Source: Pseudoruminococcus_B sp937901805 (lineage in GTDB: Bacteria; Bacillota; Clostridia; Oscillospirales; Ruminococcaceae). Taken from it: a DNA stretch of 16,816 nucleotides. This document shows, in pieces, positions 1-8,253 of the stretch (positions within the stretch are counted from its first letter, which is position 1; each line of letters starts with the position of its first letter). The notes beneath the pieces are model-generated. The model was not told the origin of the DNA. It made no database searches and was given only the letters and a program-made list of their open reading frames with translations. The position numbers and the translations under genes were made by a program. The stretch spans positions 1-16,816 of the forward strand of contig CAUWNS010000036.1 in assembly GCA_963560245.1 (NCBI GenBank), written 5' to 3'.

Positions 1-997
1 TATAAGAGAGGTTGGAGATCCAGCAGATGAGATTGTCATACCCGAACGCACTGGCCGTCAGATATGGACGTTCTACAAATTTGGGGATACTGCCGAGCGG
101 CTGGGATTGGGAAGAAAAGAACCCGCCGGTTGCGGTTGTAATTGCAATATTTTCCAGATACACAGTTTTTGTGACAATCATCAGGCCGTTTGGAAATTTC
201 CAGACATTGGTATAATCCATACCGGATGGATTCTCAAATTGAATGCCGGGTGCAAAATCGTCAAATCCCGCCGCTACAAGCGTACCGGAAGCGTCTGCTT
301 TGACCATGGTATTCCGCGCAGCCGTCTGCGGCTGAGCGCCGATGTCTGCCAATGTCAAATGGCCGGATTTCCCGCTCAAACTAAAGACATATCCGCTTCC
401 GCTCTCGATTCCCGCAATGGTTTTTTCCAAGTCAGAAATCATGGCCTGTACCTGCTCAAAATACGGGGAAGTATCCAGTGCACCAATGGTCTGCGCGACC
501 ATACCGCAACGGGAATTGTCAAGTCTGGTATCGGTAATCCGCTGTTGAGTAATTGTAGCTGTATTTTTGGCCACAAAGATATCGGCAAGACCAAGTTCCC
601 AAACGGTGCTGTTACGAGTAAGCGCCGGCGCAGCTGGACTTTCCGATGCAGTTCCCTTGACGACATAGAGGTCAATACTGCGCGATTCCAGGGACAGATT
701 TAATCGGGCTACTACCGTATCAATCCGATCTTGTACATCCGACGCCTGCACCGCCAGTACCCGTTCTCTCTCCTCAATTCCAACGGCTCCTTGGATATGG
801 CAGACACCGGGTAGCACTTTGATATTCATTCCTGCGTCGACAGTCACCTGTAAGGCACTAGTCGGTTTGTAAAAGATACCGTCAGAAAAATACTGCGCAA
901 ACACCTTGCGTAAAAATGCAGAATCCACTGCCCGGTCATATTCTGGAAGACCCTGTTCATCATAAGTAACCTGGCTTGTAAATGGGTAACTGTTCAA
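1..997 (-). CDS. Tail fibre / receptor-binding protein, N-terminal part (runs off left edge)
   Basis: The reading frame is open for 332 codons from a TTG at 997 to the window edge, with no stop. The TTG overlaps the stop of the upstream tip-protein gene (ATTGA). A GAGG lies 8 bases before it, so I accept this start although it is not ATG. The N-terminus (MNSYPFTSQVTYDEQGLP) begins a conserved-looking module of about 150 residues, including a stretch reading DRIDTVVARLNLSLESRSID, of the kind that anchors fibres or upper baseplate proteins to siphophage tail tips. After about residue 180 comes an SGKSGHLTLADIGAQPQTAA segment, typical of fibre linkers, and then the start of a more variable domain. 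The position directly after the Dit and Gp37-like genes supports an adsorption role. Host specificity should lie in the missing C-terminal part. The exact family is not certain. Confidence 0.8.
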   Translation of the reverse strand, partial: MNSYPFTSQVTYDEQGLPEYDRAVDSAFLRKVFAQYFSDGIFYKPTSALQVTVDAGMNIKVLPGVCHIQGAVGIEERERVLAVQASDVQDRIDTVVARLNLSLESRSIDLYVVKGTASESPAAPALTRNSTVWELGLADIFVAKNTATITQQRITDTRLDNSRCGMVAQTIGALDTSPYFEQVQAMISDLEKTIAGIESGSGYVFSLSGKSGHLTLADIGAQPQTAARNTMVKADASGTLVAAGFDDFAPGIQFENPSGMDYTNVWKFPNGLMIVTKTVYLENIAITTATGGFFSSQSQPLGSIPKFVERPYLTASAFGYDNLICWISNLSY

Positions 998-2034
998 TTG
1001 CCCAACCTCGCTTTCTGTAGTAGTGACATCACTTTGTCACCGAGTTCAATGATGACTGTATGCGTGTTCTGTTTAAAAACTTCGTGGACAGAGATAATCC
1101 TTGCCTGCATGGATACTCCTATTTCCTGTACAATCACATCTACCTTATCGCCCAAGTCAAAATCTTGCAAATAGTGGAAAGTCTGTTCTGTGACATCCAC
1201 CTCAACATTTTTTGTATCCTGGTAATCCAGTAATTTTTCAAATCCTTTCTGGCGCAGCCCTTCCAGGTACTGGGATTCCGTCTGTTTTTTTTCATCCCAG
1301 CGCTCGTTTTTGGCGTCGACAAATACTTGCCGTTTATAGCCCCCCTCGGAAAGATCCGCATAGGCGATTTTACGCTGTACCCCCTCCCCCTGACCGCCGA
1401 CAACCGCGTAGTTTTTATAGTTGGAACTGTCCAAAGACGCTTTCACAGAAGAAAGGTTGCGAAAGCCATCGGAAAAGACCACAAAATTATTGACTGACTG
1501 ATCCTGTGTCCGGTCAAGCCCTTGCCATGTAGAAAAAGTAATCTTGTTGTTTTGATAGTCATACGAGCAGCGAAAGGACATCTGCTGAGTTTGCAGCTGG
1601 GTATAGGCGACGTCGCCCAGCATACCTCCCGTTTCCTGCCAGGAGGTAGCCGTAGCCCGTCCGCTTTGGGGAGTAACTTCCAATAAAGGGATATCTCCTT
1701 TATAGGCGCTTACCATCTGGGATACCGCCGTATCAACAGGACCGGAGGCATAATAAGTGGGGTATACAATCTTATCATTCAAAATCGCCTCCAGAAAGAA
1801 ACCGGAGAGCTGGATAAACCGTCCTTTGATAGTAGAGGTAAGTTCCACCTTTTGGAGAATCCCCATCTCCGGCCGATCAGGCGTGTATAAATAGGCCATT
1901 TGGGGGAGATAATCTTTTGCCAGGATTTGCACGCTGAAATCCCCAGCCTGGTAATACTCCCGGTTCCACTGCACGTTGATGGGGTGAAGATAGGCCAAAG
2001 GGCGAAACTCCCTGTCCAATGATAAAAGCTGCAC
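994..2034 (-). CDS. Siphovirus Gp37-like tail-tip protein (ReqiPepy6 Gp37-like)
   Basis: This 346-residue protein starts at a GTG three bases after the Dit stop, with a GGGGG upstream as ribosome binding site. It begins MQLLSLDREFRPLAYLHP and has the pattern of the Siphovirus_ReqiPepy6_Gp37-like family: an N-terminal half about forming a beta-rich tip domain (residues about 1 to 110), then a segment with VDTAVSQMVSAY, then a C-terminal OB-like part with LGDKVDVIVQEIGVSMQARI near residues 295 to 320. In such phages this protein takes the place of the tail-associated lysin (Tal)/tail hub gp27-like protein below Dit and carries the fibres. I see no peptidase or lysozyme motif, so I do not call it a cell-wall hydrolase. 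The family assignment rests on pattern memory and gene order. Confidence 0.82.
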   Translation of the reverse strand: MQLLSLDREFRPLAYLHPINVQWNREYYQAGDFSVQILAKDYLPQMAYLYTPDRPEMGILQKVELTSTIKGRFIQLSGFFLEAILNDKIVYPTYYASGPVDTAVSQMVSAYKGDIPLLEVTPQSGRATATSWQETGGMLGDVAYTQLQTQQMSFRCSYDYQNNKITFSTWQGLDRTQDQSVNNFVVFSDGFRNLSSVKASLDSSNYKNYAVVGGQGEGVQRKIAYADLSEGGYKRQVFVDAKNERWDEKKQTESQYLEGLRQKGFEKLLDYQDTKNVEVDVTEQTFHYLQDFDLGDKVDVIVQEIGVSMQARIISVHEVFKQNTHTVIIELGDKVMSLLQKARLGN

Positions 2035-2037
2035 GTC

Positions 2038-2886
2038 TCATACCCCCAGATACTTTTTGTTATAGAACAGCCGGACGTGCATCACATTTTCACCGGTATC
2101 CGCGTCAAAGGAAATGGTATTGTCCCCAGGGGTCATCATTACCGTGAAATCGCTTGCCCTGTCCACTTTTGCGAGCACGTTTTCCCCGTTCTTTGTGATA
2201 GTTGCCTGCTCAAAGTCAATTTCAACAGTATCTCCGGCCTGCAAGGTATCCAGCAATCGGACAAAAGAATCATCCTTTATCAGCTTTGGGTTGACCACTT
2301 CTCCATCTGCGGTAATTTCTGCACGGAAATAGGCCGAGGTGTCGCCGTCATACGAGAACCGAACCACACGCTCAAAGTTATAGACCGCTACCAATGTTTT
2401 GTAGACCGGATGATCCATATAGGGAAACCCCCAGCGCGGGGTTTCCGACGCAATATCCTGCCCAAAGTCATTTACATCGTTAAAAAAAGGGTCTGCACAG
2501 ATAAAAAAACAGGAGAACTTCTGCTTCAGGCGGATTTGCTGTGCTGGACACTGAAAAGCGGAGAGTAACCCGTCAATAAAACGGGTTGTCCCCATGTAAG
2601 TCAGATAAATCCGGAAGCTATGTTTTGGATTAAAAAAAGAAACCGCGCGGTGCCGGAGTATATCGTTGTTCTCCGTGTCCATGACATCCGCCGCGATTTC
2701 CAGATTACGGGATTTCACACGGCTACCGGTAACATAGTCCCCGTCGCCAACTGCCTTTTTCTCTGTGAAAATTTCGTAACTTGCCGCATCCGCTCCATTG
2801 ATGGTCAGCGCGCCCCAATCCGTTTCATCAACGACTAATTCTTTCCCATCATCCCGGACAAAGCGCGCAATCACATTTTCGTCCAT
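2038..2886 (-). CDS. Distal tail protein (Dit), siphovirus tail component family
   Basis: This 282-residue protein starts at an ATG that overlaps the tape measure stop by one base (TAATG). The N-terminal half carries the segment ALTINGADAASYEIFTEKKA, then GDGDYVTGSRVKSRNLEI and a tract with HRAVSFFNPKHSFRIYLTY. These are the usual landmarks of the Dit N-terminal ring domain (PF05709). The second half, from about residue 150 on, is a beta-rich galectin-like or carbohydrate-binding-like region ending in DNTISFDADTG, a phrase seen at the end of many Dit proteins. Dit forms a hexameric ring at the end of the tail tube and is the hub on which the tip protein and fibres assemble. The position between tape measure and tip protein agrees with this. 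Confidence 0.9.
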   Translation of the reverse strand: MDENVIARFVRDDGKELVVDETDWGALTINGADAASYEIFTEKKAVGDGDYVTGSRVKSRNLEIAADVMDTENNDILRHRAVSFFNPKHSFRIYLTYMGTTRFIDGLLSAFQCPAQQIRLKQKFSCFFICADPFFNDVNDFGQDIASETPRWGFPYMDHPVYKTLVAVYNFERVVRFSYDGDTSAYFRAEITADGEVVNPKLIKDDSFVRLLDTLQAGDTVEIDFEQATITKNGENVLAKVDRASDFTVMMTPGDNTISFDADTGENVMHVRLFYNKKYLGV

Positions 2887-5795
2887 TATCGTGCACCTGC
2901 CAATCCGTAAGTCTGCAAAATTCGCAGTTCCCGGGCGATTTCATCCGGGGCCTGCATCGGCTGTTCAAATGTAATATTTTGGATATTCTGTGTCGTGGAA
3001 GTCTGCTGCTGAGTAGTGTAAGACGTTTCTACAGGGGCGGAATATTCCATAGCGATTTGCGCCTGAAAAGCGGCAATCCCGGCTTTTGCCTGTAGGACGG
3101 CATGTTCCGCCATTTCTTCGGACGCCGAATCGACCAGAGGAGCACCCTGCTCAATGCCGATAGCCATTCCGGCCGGAATCATCTTGCCAATCCGGTCGCG
3201 GAACACTTTTGATGGAGAGTTGATTTGCAGGAGTGCCTCGGCAGCAGATATCGATGCGCCGAGCATGTTATTGACGGCTTCCGACACGCGCTGCTTGCTC
3301 GCGTCGCTGCCAACTGTATTTACATAGCCATCGACGGAATATCCTGCCACTTCCTCAAAGGCACGTTTGCAGTCCTCTGCATGTTGTTTTAATTGCTCCA
3401 GGTGCTCCTTATTTGTCCCGGCGGTTCCTTTTTTGTATTCGATTGTATACAACTCTAATTCTGTTAGGGCTTGGTTGTATTGATTCGCTAAAATCTGCTT
3501 TTGTTCTTCCGCAGATTTTCCAGCGAGAACTCTCGCATCGCTGTAAGCTGCACCTTGTTTGTCAAGCAGATCGATTGCCTTTTCGGTATTACCCTCCAGC
3601 ATAGCGGCGTAAGCAGATTCATAAGTGCCGATTGTATCCATATAGCCCTGATACTTTGCCTGATCCGCCAAGTACGTGTTTTGGAGTTCTTCTGTCCGCT
3701 CTTCGGCAATACGGATTTCTTCCTTATACTGGTCGCGCTTTTCAGCAAGCCTTTGGTACTCGAAAGTGGTCATTTCCTCGGCAAGCCCTTTTCGCATTTC
3801 AGTTTCCAGCGCATATATCTGTGTACTGGCATGTTCAATTTTATCTTGATTATCCACAATAGCCCGGTAACTTGCCGCCCGTGCCTGTTCCGCCTCTGCC
3901 CGGCCTTGTATCGCGGTCTTATAGTTTTCCTCATAGGCAGACAGCAAAATTTCTGCTTTTTTGGCGTCGATTGCCTTGTAAACACTGTTTTTCAAATCCT
4001 CATACTGCTGGATCTGGTTTCCGGTCAACTCATATTCCTTGCCAAGCGCCGTATTCAGCTGGCCCAGGATAAAATCCGCCCTGGCTTTGTCCGTATCTTT
4101 GACCTTGCCATTTGCATCTGCAAGTCCTATCAATTCGGTCGCGAGTTCTTCGACATGGGCGACCTGTACAAGGTCGGCTTCCGCCGCCTCCTGCGCTGCC
4201 TGCTTGGTTTCCTCATACTTCGCGTTGAGTTCTTCCATTTCTTCCCGGCGCTGGCGGCTCTTTTCCAGTACTTCATCGCTGGCGTCCGCCTCATGCTCCA
4301 TATTGAGCACCAGCCCGCCGACGACAGCGGCCAGCCCCGCTACGGCAACCGTGATAATACCAATCGGGTTTGCCGTCATGGCGGCGTTCCACAGCCCTTG
4401 CGCGGCGGTTGCAAGGCCGATTTTTCCGGTCAATACCCCTACAGCCGCCTGCTTAAGTGTCAACGCGCCGGTTGCTGCCGCAGTGGACAGGGATTCCGCT
4501 GTCATTGCAGCGCTCGCCGCTTTTGCCGCCGCAGTCAGCGAACTTGTCCATTTTGCCGCGCTCTGTACAATTTTGTAGGTTTTCATTCCCGTAATCACTG
4601 CACCGAGCAGAGGGACAAATGTATCAAAATTATCTACAGCAAAGTCAAAAGCCTTGTTAAACACGGGGAGCACTTTTTTTGCAATGTCCCCGGCAGCCTT
4701 GGACAGGTTTTCAAAGGATTTCGTGAGGGTACCGATAATCTTATCTATCCCGCCGTTTTTCAGCGTCTTGGTAATTCCGTCCACAGCCGTCTTTACCGGA
4801 CGACTAAGTCCTTTTGGCAGGAACATGGTGAGGACATCCACGGCGGCATTTGCAATATTCAGCGCACCCGCCCCGAACATCTGGGACGCTTCCGAAAGGA
4901 TTTCCTGGGAAACCGAGATCGCGCCTTTTATGCCTTGCTCCTCCACTGCCGCAAGCAGTTCGTCCACCCAGCCGTTTACCGTTGGGAGCAGTTCCCCGGA
5001 AAGGGTATCGGCAAGCCCCTGTGCAAAGGCTCCGGCGAGTGCGCTCGCATTATCTGCCAAAGTGGAGAGCTGTCCGGTTAAAGTGTGGGACTGCGCTTCC
5101 ATGGCATTGTAAAACTGGCCGCCTTTATTGGTTGCCACCTCAATGGCATCGGAAATTTCCTTGAAAGAGACCCCGCCGTCAGAAACACGCTTTCGCAGGA
5201 CTTCCATACTCTCTCCGGTCTTTTTTGCAATGATATTCAGAGGATTAAAGCCCTGGTCAATCATCATGTTGATTTCTTCCATGGAGGCGCGCCCGTTGGA
5301 CTGGATACGGCCAAACGCCGTCGCCATCGTACCAAGCTTTTCCGCGTCCCCTAATGCGATATCCCCCAGGCGTTTTAAGGTACTGGGAAGTGCGCCTGCC
5401 GTTGTGCCGAAAGCAAGCAGGGTTTTGGAAGCATCCGCCAGATCAGACATCGCCATCGGCGTCTGTGCCGCCAGCGTTTTCAGGCTTTCGGTAAGGGTAT
5501 CCGCCGCCTTCGCACTGCCCAGCATGGTTTCAAATGCGGTCTGGTACTGCTCCATACTGGCGTTGTATTTCACGCCCGTTGCTGCAATTGCTGTCAAAGC
5601 GCCGGCAGAGGCCGCACTGACAACCGCAAGCCCCTTTTTCGCCAATGCACTCAGTTTGTTTACCCTTTTTTCTACCGCCGACCCAATCTTTTCCGCCCCT
5701 TTTTGGGCGGCTTCGTCGACCTTGTTAAGCCCCTTTGTAAAACCGGTGCCGTCCAATTTGGTATCGCCCCGGATTGTAAAATCAGCATTTGCCAT
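2886..5795 (-). CDS. Tail tape measure protein
   Basis: This is the longest gene of the window (969 residues from the ATG at 5795). The ATG is preferred to a GTG three bases earlier because GAGGTGAT, a strong match to the 16S rRNA tail, ends at the right distance. The N-terminal part, about residues 65 to 270, has the usual tape measure core, including YNASMEQYQTAFETMLGSAK, a run of TPMAMSDLADASKTLLAFG type, and NGRASMEEINMMIDQG. A hydrophobic stretch lies at about 472 to 495 (NPIGIITVAVAGLAAVVGG). A long charged, helical, probably coiled-coil region covers about 495 to 800. Near 855 to 882 is an INSPSKVFRDRIGKMIPAGM segment, common at tape measure C-termini. The protein sets tail length and is ejected with the DNA. 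By the usual 0.15 nm per residue the tail would be near 145 nm. Confidence 0.95.
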   Translation of the reverse strand: MANADFTIRGDTKLDGTGFTKGLNKVDEAAQKGAEKIGSAVEKRVNKLSALAKKGLAVVSAASAGALTAIAATGVKYNASMEQYQTAFETMLGSAKAADTLTESLKTLAAQTPMAMSDLADASKTLLAFGTTAGALPSTLKRLGDIALGDAEKLGTMATAFGRIQSNGRASMEEINMMIDQGFNPLNIIAKKTGESMEVLRKRVSDGGVSFKEISDAIEVATNKGGQFYNAMEAQSHTLTGQLSTLADNASALAGAFAQGLADTLSGELLPTVNGWVDELLAAVEEQGIKGAISVSQEILSEASQMFGAGALNIANAAVDVLTMFLPKGLSRPVKTAVDGITKTLKNGGIDKIIGTLTKSFENLSKAAGDIAKKVLPVFNKAFDFAVDNFDTFVPLLGAVITGMKTYKIVQSAAKWTSSLTAAAKAASAAMTAESLSTAAATGALTLKQAAVGVLTGKIGLATAAQGLWNAAMTANPIGIITVAVAGLAAVVGGLVLNMEHEADASDEVLEKSRQRREEMEELNAKYEETKQAAQEAAEADLVQVAHVEELATELIGLADANGKVKDTDKARADFILGQLNTALGKEYELTGNQIQQYEDLKNSVYKAIDAKKAEILLSAYEENYKTAIQGRAEAEQARAASYRAIVDNQDKIEHASTQIYALETEMRKGLAEEMTTFEYQRLAEKRDQYKEEIRIAEERTEELQNTYLADQAKYQGYMDTIGTYESAYAAMLEGNTEKAIDLLDKQGAAYSDARVLAGKSAEEQKQILANQYNQALTELELYTIEYKKGTAGTNKEHLEQLKQHAEDCKRAFEEVAGYSVDGYVNTVGSDASKQRVSEAVNNMLGASISAAEALLQINSPSKVFRDRIGKMIPAGMAIGIEQGAPLVDSASEEMAEHAVLQAKAGIAAFQAQIAMEYSAPVETSYTTQQQTSTTQNIQNITFEQPMQAPDEIARELRILQTYGLAGAR

Positions 5796-5844
5796 CACAT
5801 CACCTCACAAAAGACGCGGGCACGTAATGGCACTGGTCTGATTA

Positions 5845-5991
5845 TTATTTTATTCTGATTTCAAATTCCTTTTTACAGCGCTTGTTTTTGCACCTTATCC
5901 AGAGACCATGGGATTCTGCCCTTTTTTCGTAATAAACGGGCATACGATATCCACAATAAGGGCATCTTACTTGTTCTTTTCGTCCAGCCAC
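5845..5991 (-). CDS. Small zinc-ribbon protein, Com-like, between tail chaperone and tape measure
   Basis: A 48-residue protein starts at a GTG at 5991 with GGGAGG (complement of 5999 to 6004) seven bases upstream, an excellent ribosome binding site. It overlaps the end of the Gp15-like gene by 25 bases in another frame and ends at a TAA at 5845. It reads MAGRKEQVRCPYCGYRMP at the start, and has GLWIRCKNKRCKKEFEIRIK at the end. Cys10 and Cys13 (CPYC) with Cys34 and Cys39 (CKNKRC) form a four-cysteine zinc ribbon, and the C-terminus is strongly basic. Mu Com-like zinc fingers regulate translation of neighbouring genes, and small proteins like this are found at several places in phage genomes, so nucleic acid binding is likely. 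The particular job here is unknown. It could act on the tail operon mRNA or on the host. Confidence 0.82.
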   Translation of the reverse strand: MAGRKEQVRCPYCGYRMPVYYEKRAESHGLWIRCKNKRCKKEFEIRIK

Positions 5992-6578
5992 TTCTGCGCC
6001 TCCCGATATCTTTCCAACACCCGCTCGCGTAATTGCTGTTGACGCTCCGCGGCGGTCATATTTGCATAGGCATCCTTGCGCCGGATAGCGAAAATGGCCT
6101 TCATTTTCTGGTAGTGCTTCTTTTCCGTGCCCTTCATTTCGGAGAGGTCAACGCCCCGTATCTGCATGATTTTCCCCATCATGCAAGTATCCGGGAGGTG
6201 AAACAACAGATCTCGGAACGTCCACCAATGCAGCGCAGCCGCCTGTAGATCAATCCGGTATACCTGCCAGAATGCCGCGTAGATATATCCCGCATCCTGC
6301 TCAAAATCATACAGGACCGCAGGGGGATTCACCTGTTTGCATTTTTTCTCTTCCTGCGGCTCCATTCCCTTATGGTGATACCATAAAAGCCCGTCCCAGG
6401 CCGTTTGAAAGTCCGGGACAGGCTCACGGTATAACAGGTTGAGTGCAAGAGAGGCCTTTTCCAATCCAGAGAGTTCTTCGTCCTGCATCAGGAGTTCAAA
6501 CTGTACCATATTGCGGTAATCGGTATAGATAGGGATTCCATTGACAGTTTCGGGCAGGTCATCAATCAGCAGATTCAT
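5967..6578 (-). CDS. Gp15-family protein, second tail assembly chaperone
   Basis: This 203-residue protein (MNLLIDDLPETVNGIPIYTD) starts at an ATG in an ATGA overlap with the stop of the preceding gene. It fits the Bacteriophage Gp15 family (PF06854): an N-terminal IYTDYRNMVQFELLMQD helix, a segment near residues 80 to 125 with VLYDFEQDAGYIYAAFWQVY and LHWWTFRDLLFHLP, and a basic C-terminal helix rich in Arg, Gln and Glu. Position between the gpG-like chaperone and the tape measure is that of gpT/gpGT in other siphophages, where it holds the tape measure protein and recruits tail tube subunits. The strongly conserved Trp-rich HWWTFRDLL stretch is typical of the family. The role is inferred from family and order. 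Confidence 0.85.
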   Translation of the reverse strand: MNLLIDDLPETVNGIPIYTDYRNMVQFELLMQDEELSGLEKASLALNLLYREPVPDFQTAWDGLLWYHHKGMEPQEEKKCKQVNPPAVLYDFEQDAGYIYAAFWQVYRIDLQAAALHWWTFRDLLFHLPDTCMMGKIMQIRGVDLSEMKGTEKKHYQKMKAIFAIRRKDAYANMTAAERQQQLRERVLERYREAQKWLDEKNK

Positions 6579-6913
6579 TTCCCATGCCTGCGTGCGGCGC
6601 GGTTCGGAAGGTATTTGTCATACCGGTGGAGCGCCTGTTCTTTTTGCAGAGCGGCCTCCTGGATCATGCGGTCGACAAAATCCAAGTTTTCATCCAAATC
6701 GTCCGGATCCAGCCCCAGTTGTTCATATACCCCTGCACCAAACAGAGTATCCGTCAGTTTTTTCACCGCCTGGCACTGAGCGCGGATATTCTCTGCAAGC
6801 GTATCCGGCAGGGCTTCACACGCATGCCTCATTTTCTCAAACGCCTGTTCATATTTCCGTGCAAACTTCGCATTTGTGATTTTAAATTCTAATTCCATCC
6901 CGTTTACCTGCAT
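6575..6913 (-). CDS. Tail assembly chaperone, gpG-like
   Basis: A 112-residue, mainly alpha-helical acidic protein (MQVNGMELEFKITNAKFARK). The ATG at 6913 has GGGGG seven bases upstream. The protein resembles the DUF6673-type small proteins that precede Gp15 in Firmicutes siphophages and act as the first tail chaperone. Many phages make gpG and gpGT by a -1 ribosomal frameshift. Here the end of the gene reads CAT GGG AAA TGA, and the heptamer GGGAAAT is not in the frame needed for a classical X XXY YYZ slip. The two genes instead share an ATGA stop/start overlap, so reinitiation is the more likely way to set their ratio. Confidence 0.75.
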   Translation of the reverse strand: MQVNGMELEFKITNAKFARKYEQAFEKMRHACEALPDTLAENIRAQCQAVKKLTDTLFGAGVYEQLGLDPDDLDENLDFVDRMIQEAALQKEQALHRYDKYLPNRAARRHGK

Positions 6914-6925
6914 GGTTTTTCCCCC

Positions 6926-7423
6926 TTATACTCCGGCTGAATAGGTATATTCCGCAGGTTCTGCGGTGCTCTTTAAATCCGCGGAAAAAGAGGCGTTGCT
7001 CCCTGCGTCCCCGGTCTGGTCGTCGTTGACAATCAGAGCGGCCGTCCCTTTCTCCCCCTTGCCGGTCAGCATGGAAAAATACACATAGGGGACGACAATT
7101 TTTGAGCCTTTCCCGAATTTGATTGCATGGGACATGCAGAAATCCTGGAAATCATCGCCTGCCAAGCGATTACCTGCAATGGCAAAACTTCTCTGTGTGC
7201 CGGTCTTAGTAGTGACAAGCCCGGTGCGGATATACTGGGAATCCGCTGTCTGCGGGTTTAAGGACGCCGCATGGCTGGTCACGCCGCTCTGCACAACCGT
7301 GTAGTCTTTCTCGGTCGCCTGCTCTGCGTCCGTCTGGATAGCCAGCACAAAATCATCGTTGGTTTCAATCCCGGCGAATTCCGGGCTTGGGGTTACCCCT
7401 TTCATCAATTCCGATACTTTCAT
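6926..7423 (-). CDS. Major tail protein (tail tube)
   Basis: A 165-residue protein (MKVSELMKGVTPSPEFAGIE) that starts at an ATG with AAAGGAGAA seven bases upstream, one of the strongest ribosome binding sites in the tail region, as expected of an abundant structural protein. The sequence has the pattern of siphophage tail tube proteins: an early strand with DDFVLAIQTDAEQA, a central segment with YIRTGLVTTKTGTQRSFAIA, then VPYVYFSMLTGKGEKGTAAL and a C-terminal beta strand region ending at EPAEYTYSAGV. It sits just before the two chaperone genes and the tape measure, the standard place for the tail tube gene. There is no added Ig-like domain at the C-terminus, unlike the capsid protein of this phage. 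Confidence 0.85.
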   Translation of the reverse strand: MKVSELMKGVTPSPEFAGIETNDDFVLAIQTDAEQATEKDYTVVQSGVTSHAASLNPQTADSQYIRTGLVTTKTGTQRSFAIAGNRLAGDDFQDFCMSHAIKFGKGSKIVVPYVYFSMLTGKGEKGTAALIVNDDQTGDAGSNASFSADLKSTAEPAEYTYSAGV

Positions 7424-7424
7424 G

Positions 7425-7880
7425 TTATCGTTCTCCTTTCTGGAAATAGGTCAGTTTCATCTGCACCTGATACCGCGCGGTATTCTCCCCGGCACGGTAG
7501 AGATAATGCGTTGTAGTCACTTCAATTTTTCTTGCTGTTTTGCCTGCGGGCATCTCTGGGAATTTTCTCTTCCGGTTCTGCGTTTCCACCCAGTCGGAAA
7601 ACGATTCCCAGAAGCCGCTGTTCGCGATCTGGCTGAGGATATCGGGAGAGTAATCCTGTACCGCCGCCAAGGCAAACGCCTTTTCCCGGATGGAAGAGCC
7701 GTCCAGATACTGCTGGATTATGGGCGTATTGGGTGTTTCCTCAATGGAAAAGGCAACCGGTTCCGCGCCCAGGTAATTGACGTTGAACCGGTCATTTTTG
7801 TCTATCAGGGGGCAGGTACGCAGCCAGTCCCGGATTTCACTTACCAACTTTTTTGACAGCTCCTTTCGCAAAAGAGGCAT
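7425..7880 (-). CDS. Minor capsid protein 3 family (tail terminator-like)
   Basis: A 151-residue protein. The central part, from FNVNYLGAEPVAFSIEETP to NTPIIQQYLDGSS and then to IANSGFWESFSDWVE, is the pattern of the Minor_capsid_3 family (PF12691), known from A118-like phages; the fold is thought to match tail terminator proteins that close the top of the tail tube. The ATG at 7880 gives a 44-base overlap with the preceding gene and has only a weak ribosome binding site. An in-frame TTG at 7847, after an AAGGAG, would reduce the overlap to 11 bases and is a possible alternative. The C-terminal part (KIEVTTTHYLYRAGENTARY) is the closing beta strand region. Confidence 0.82.
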   Translation of the reverse strand: MPLLRKELSKKLVSEIRDWLRTCPLIDKNDRFNVNYLGAEPVAFSIEETPNTPIIQQYLDGSSIREKAFALAAVQDYSPDILSQIANSGFWESFSDWVETQNRKRKFPEMPAGKTARKIEVTTTHYLYRAGENTARYQVQMKLTYFQKGER

Positions 7881-8250
7881 AATGGCTCAGATTATCGGCC
7901 TTGCTCCGCTCGCCCCAATGCGCGCCGGCAAGGGAAGAATAGGGACGGGAATCCGATGTATCATAATACTGCGCCGCCGCATAGGGCGTCGCCCACACCA
8001 GTTCACCGCCCCCAATATCGCTTGCCAGTTGTGCAGAAAGCCGCAGCATTTCCGTATCCATCGGGACATAGGGAGTTGTTGTCCGCAGTACTTCCGTGTC
8101 AAACATGGACTGTACGGTATGCAGGGCTTTTGTCCACTCGGGCCCAAATCCCGGGTTCCATCTGATTTGTATGGATATTTTTCCGGTTTTGCCCTGCTGC
8201 TGATAGAGATCCCCCTTTGGAGTTTTGACAGTAAGCAGCTTATTTACCAT
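7837..8250 (-). CDS. Minor capsid protein 2 family (neck / tail completion)
   Basis: A 137-residue protein starting at an ATG three bases after the previous stop. It carries the marks of the Minor_capsid_2 family (PF11114): WNPGFGPEWTKALHTVQS, then TTTPYVPMDTEMLRLSAQL, then VWATPYAAAQYYDTSDSRP and AHWGERSKADNLSHYA. Proteins of this type act at the head-tail junction, related in role to HK97 gp10 or SPP1 gp16/17-type proteins. The second half of the protein overlaps the next gene by 44 bases in another frame. The call rests on the PYVPMDT and PYA-QYY motifs and on the gene order. Confidence 0.85.
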   Translation of the reverse strand: MVNKLLTVKTPKGDLYQQQGKTGKISIQIRWNPGFGPEWTKALHTVQSMFDTEVLRTTTPYVPMDTEMLRLSAQLASDIGGGELVWATPYAAAQYYDTSDSRPYSSLAGAHWGERSKADNLSHYASFAKGAVKKVGK

Positions 8251-8253
8251 CCC

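Noticed and set aside
3501..5081. A 526-codon open frame on the plus strand
   Set aside because: It lies wholly opposite the tape measure gene, has no convincing ribosome binding site, and its protein is Cys-, Phe- and Arg-rich with no domain pattern. It is a mirror of the codon use of the real gene.
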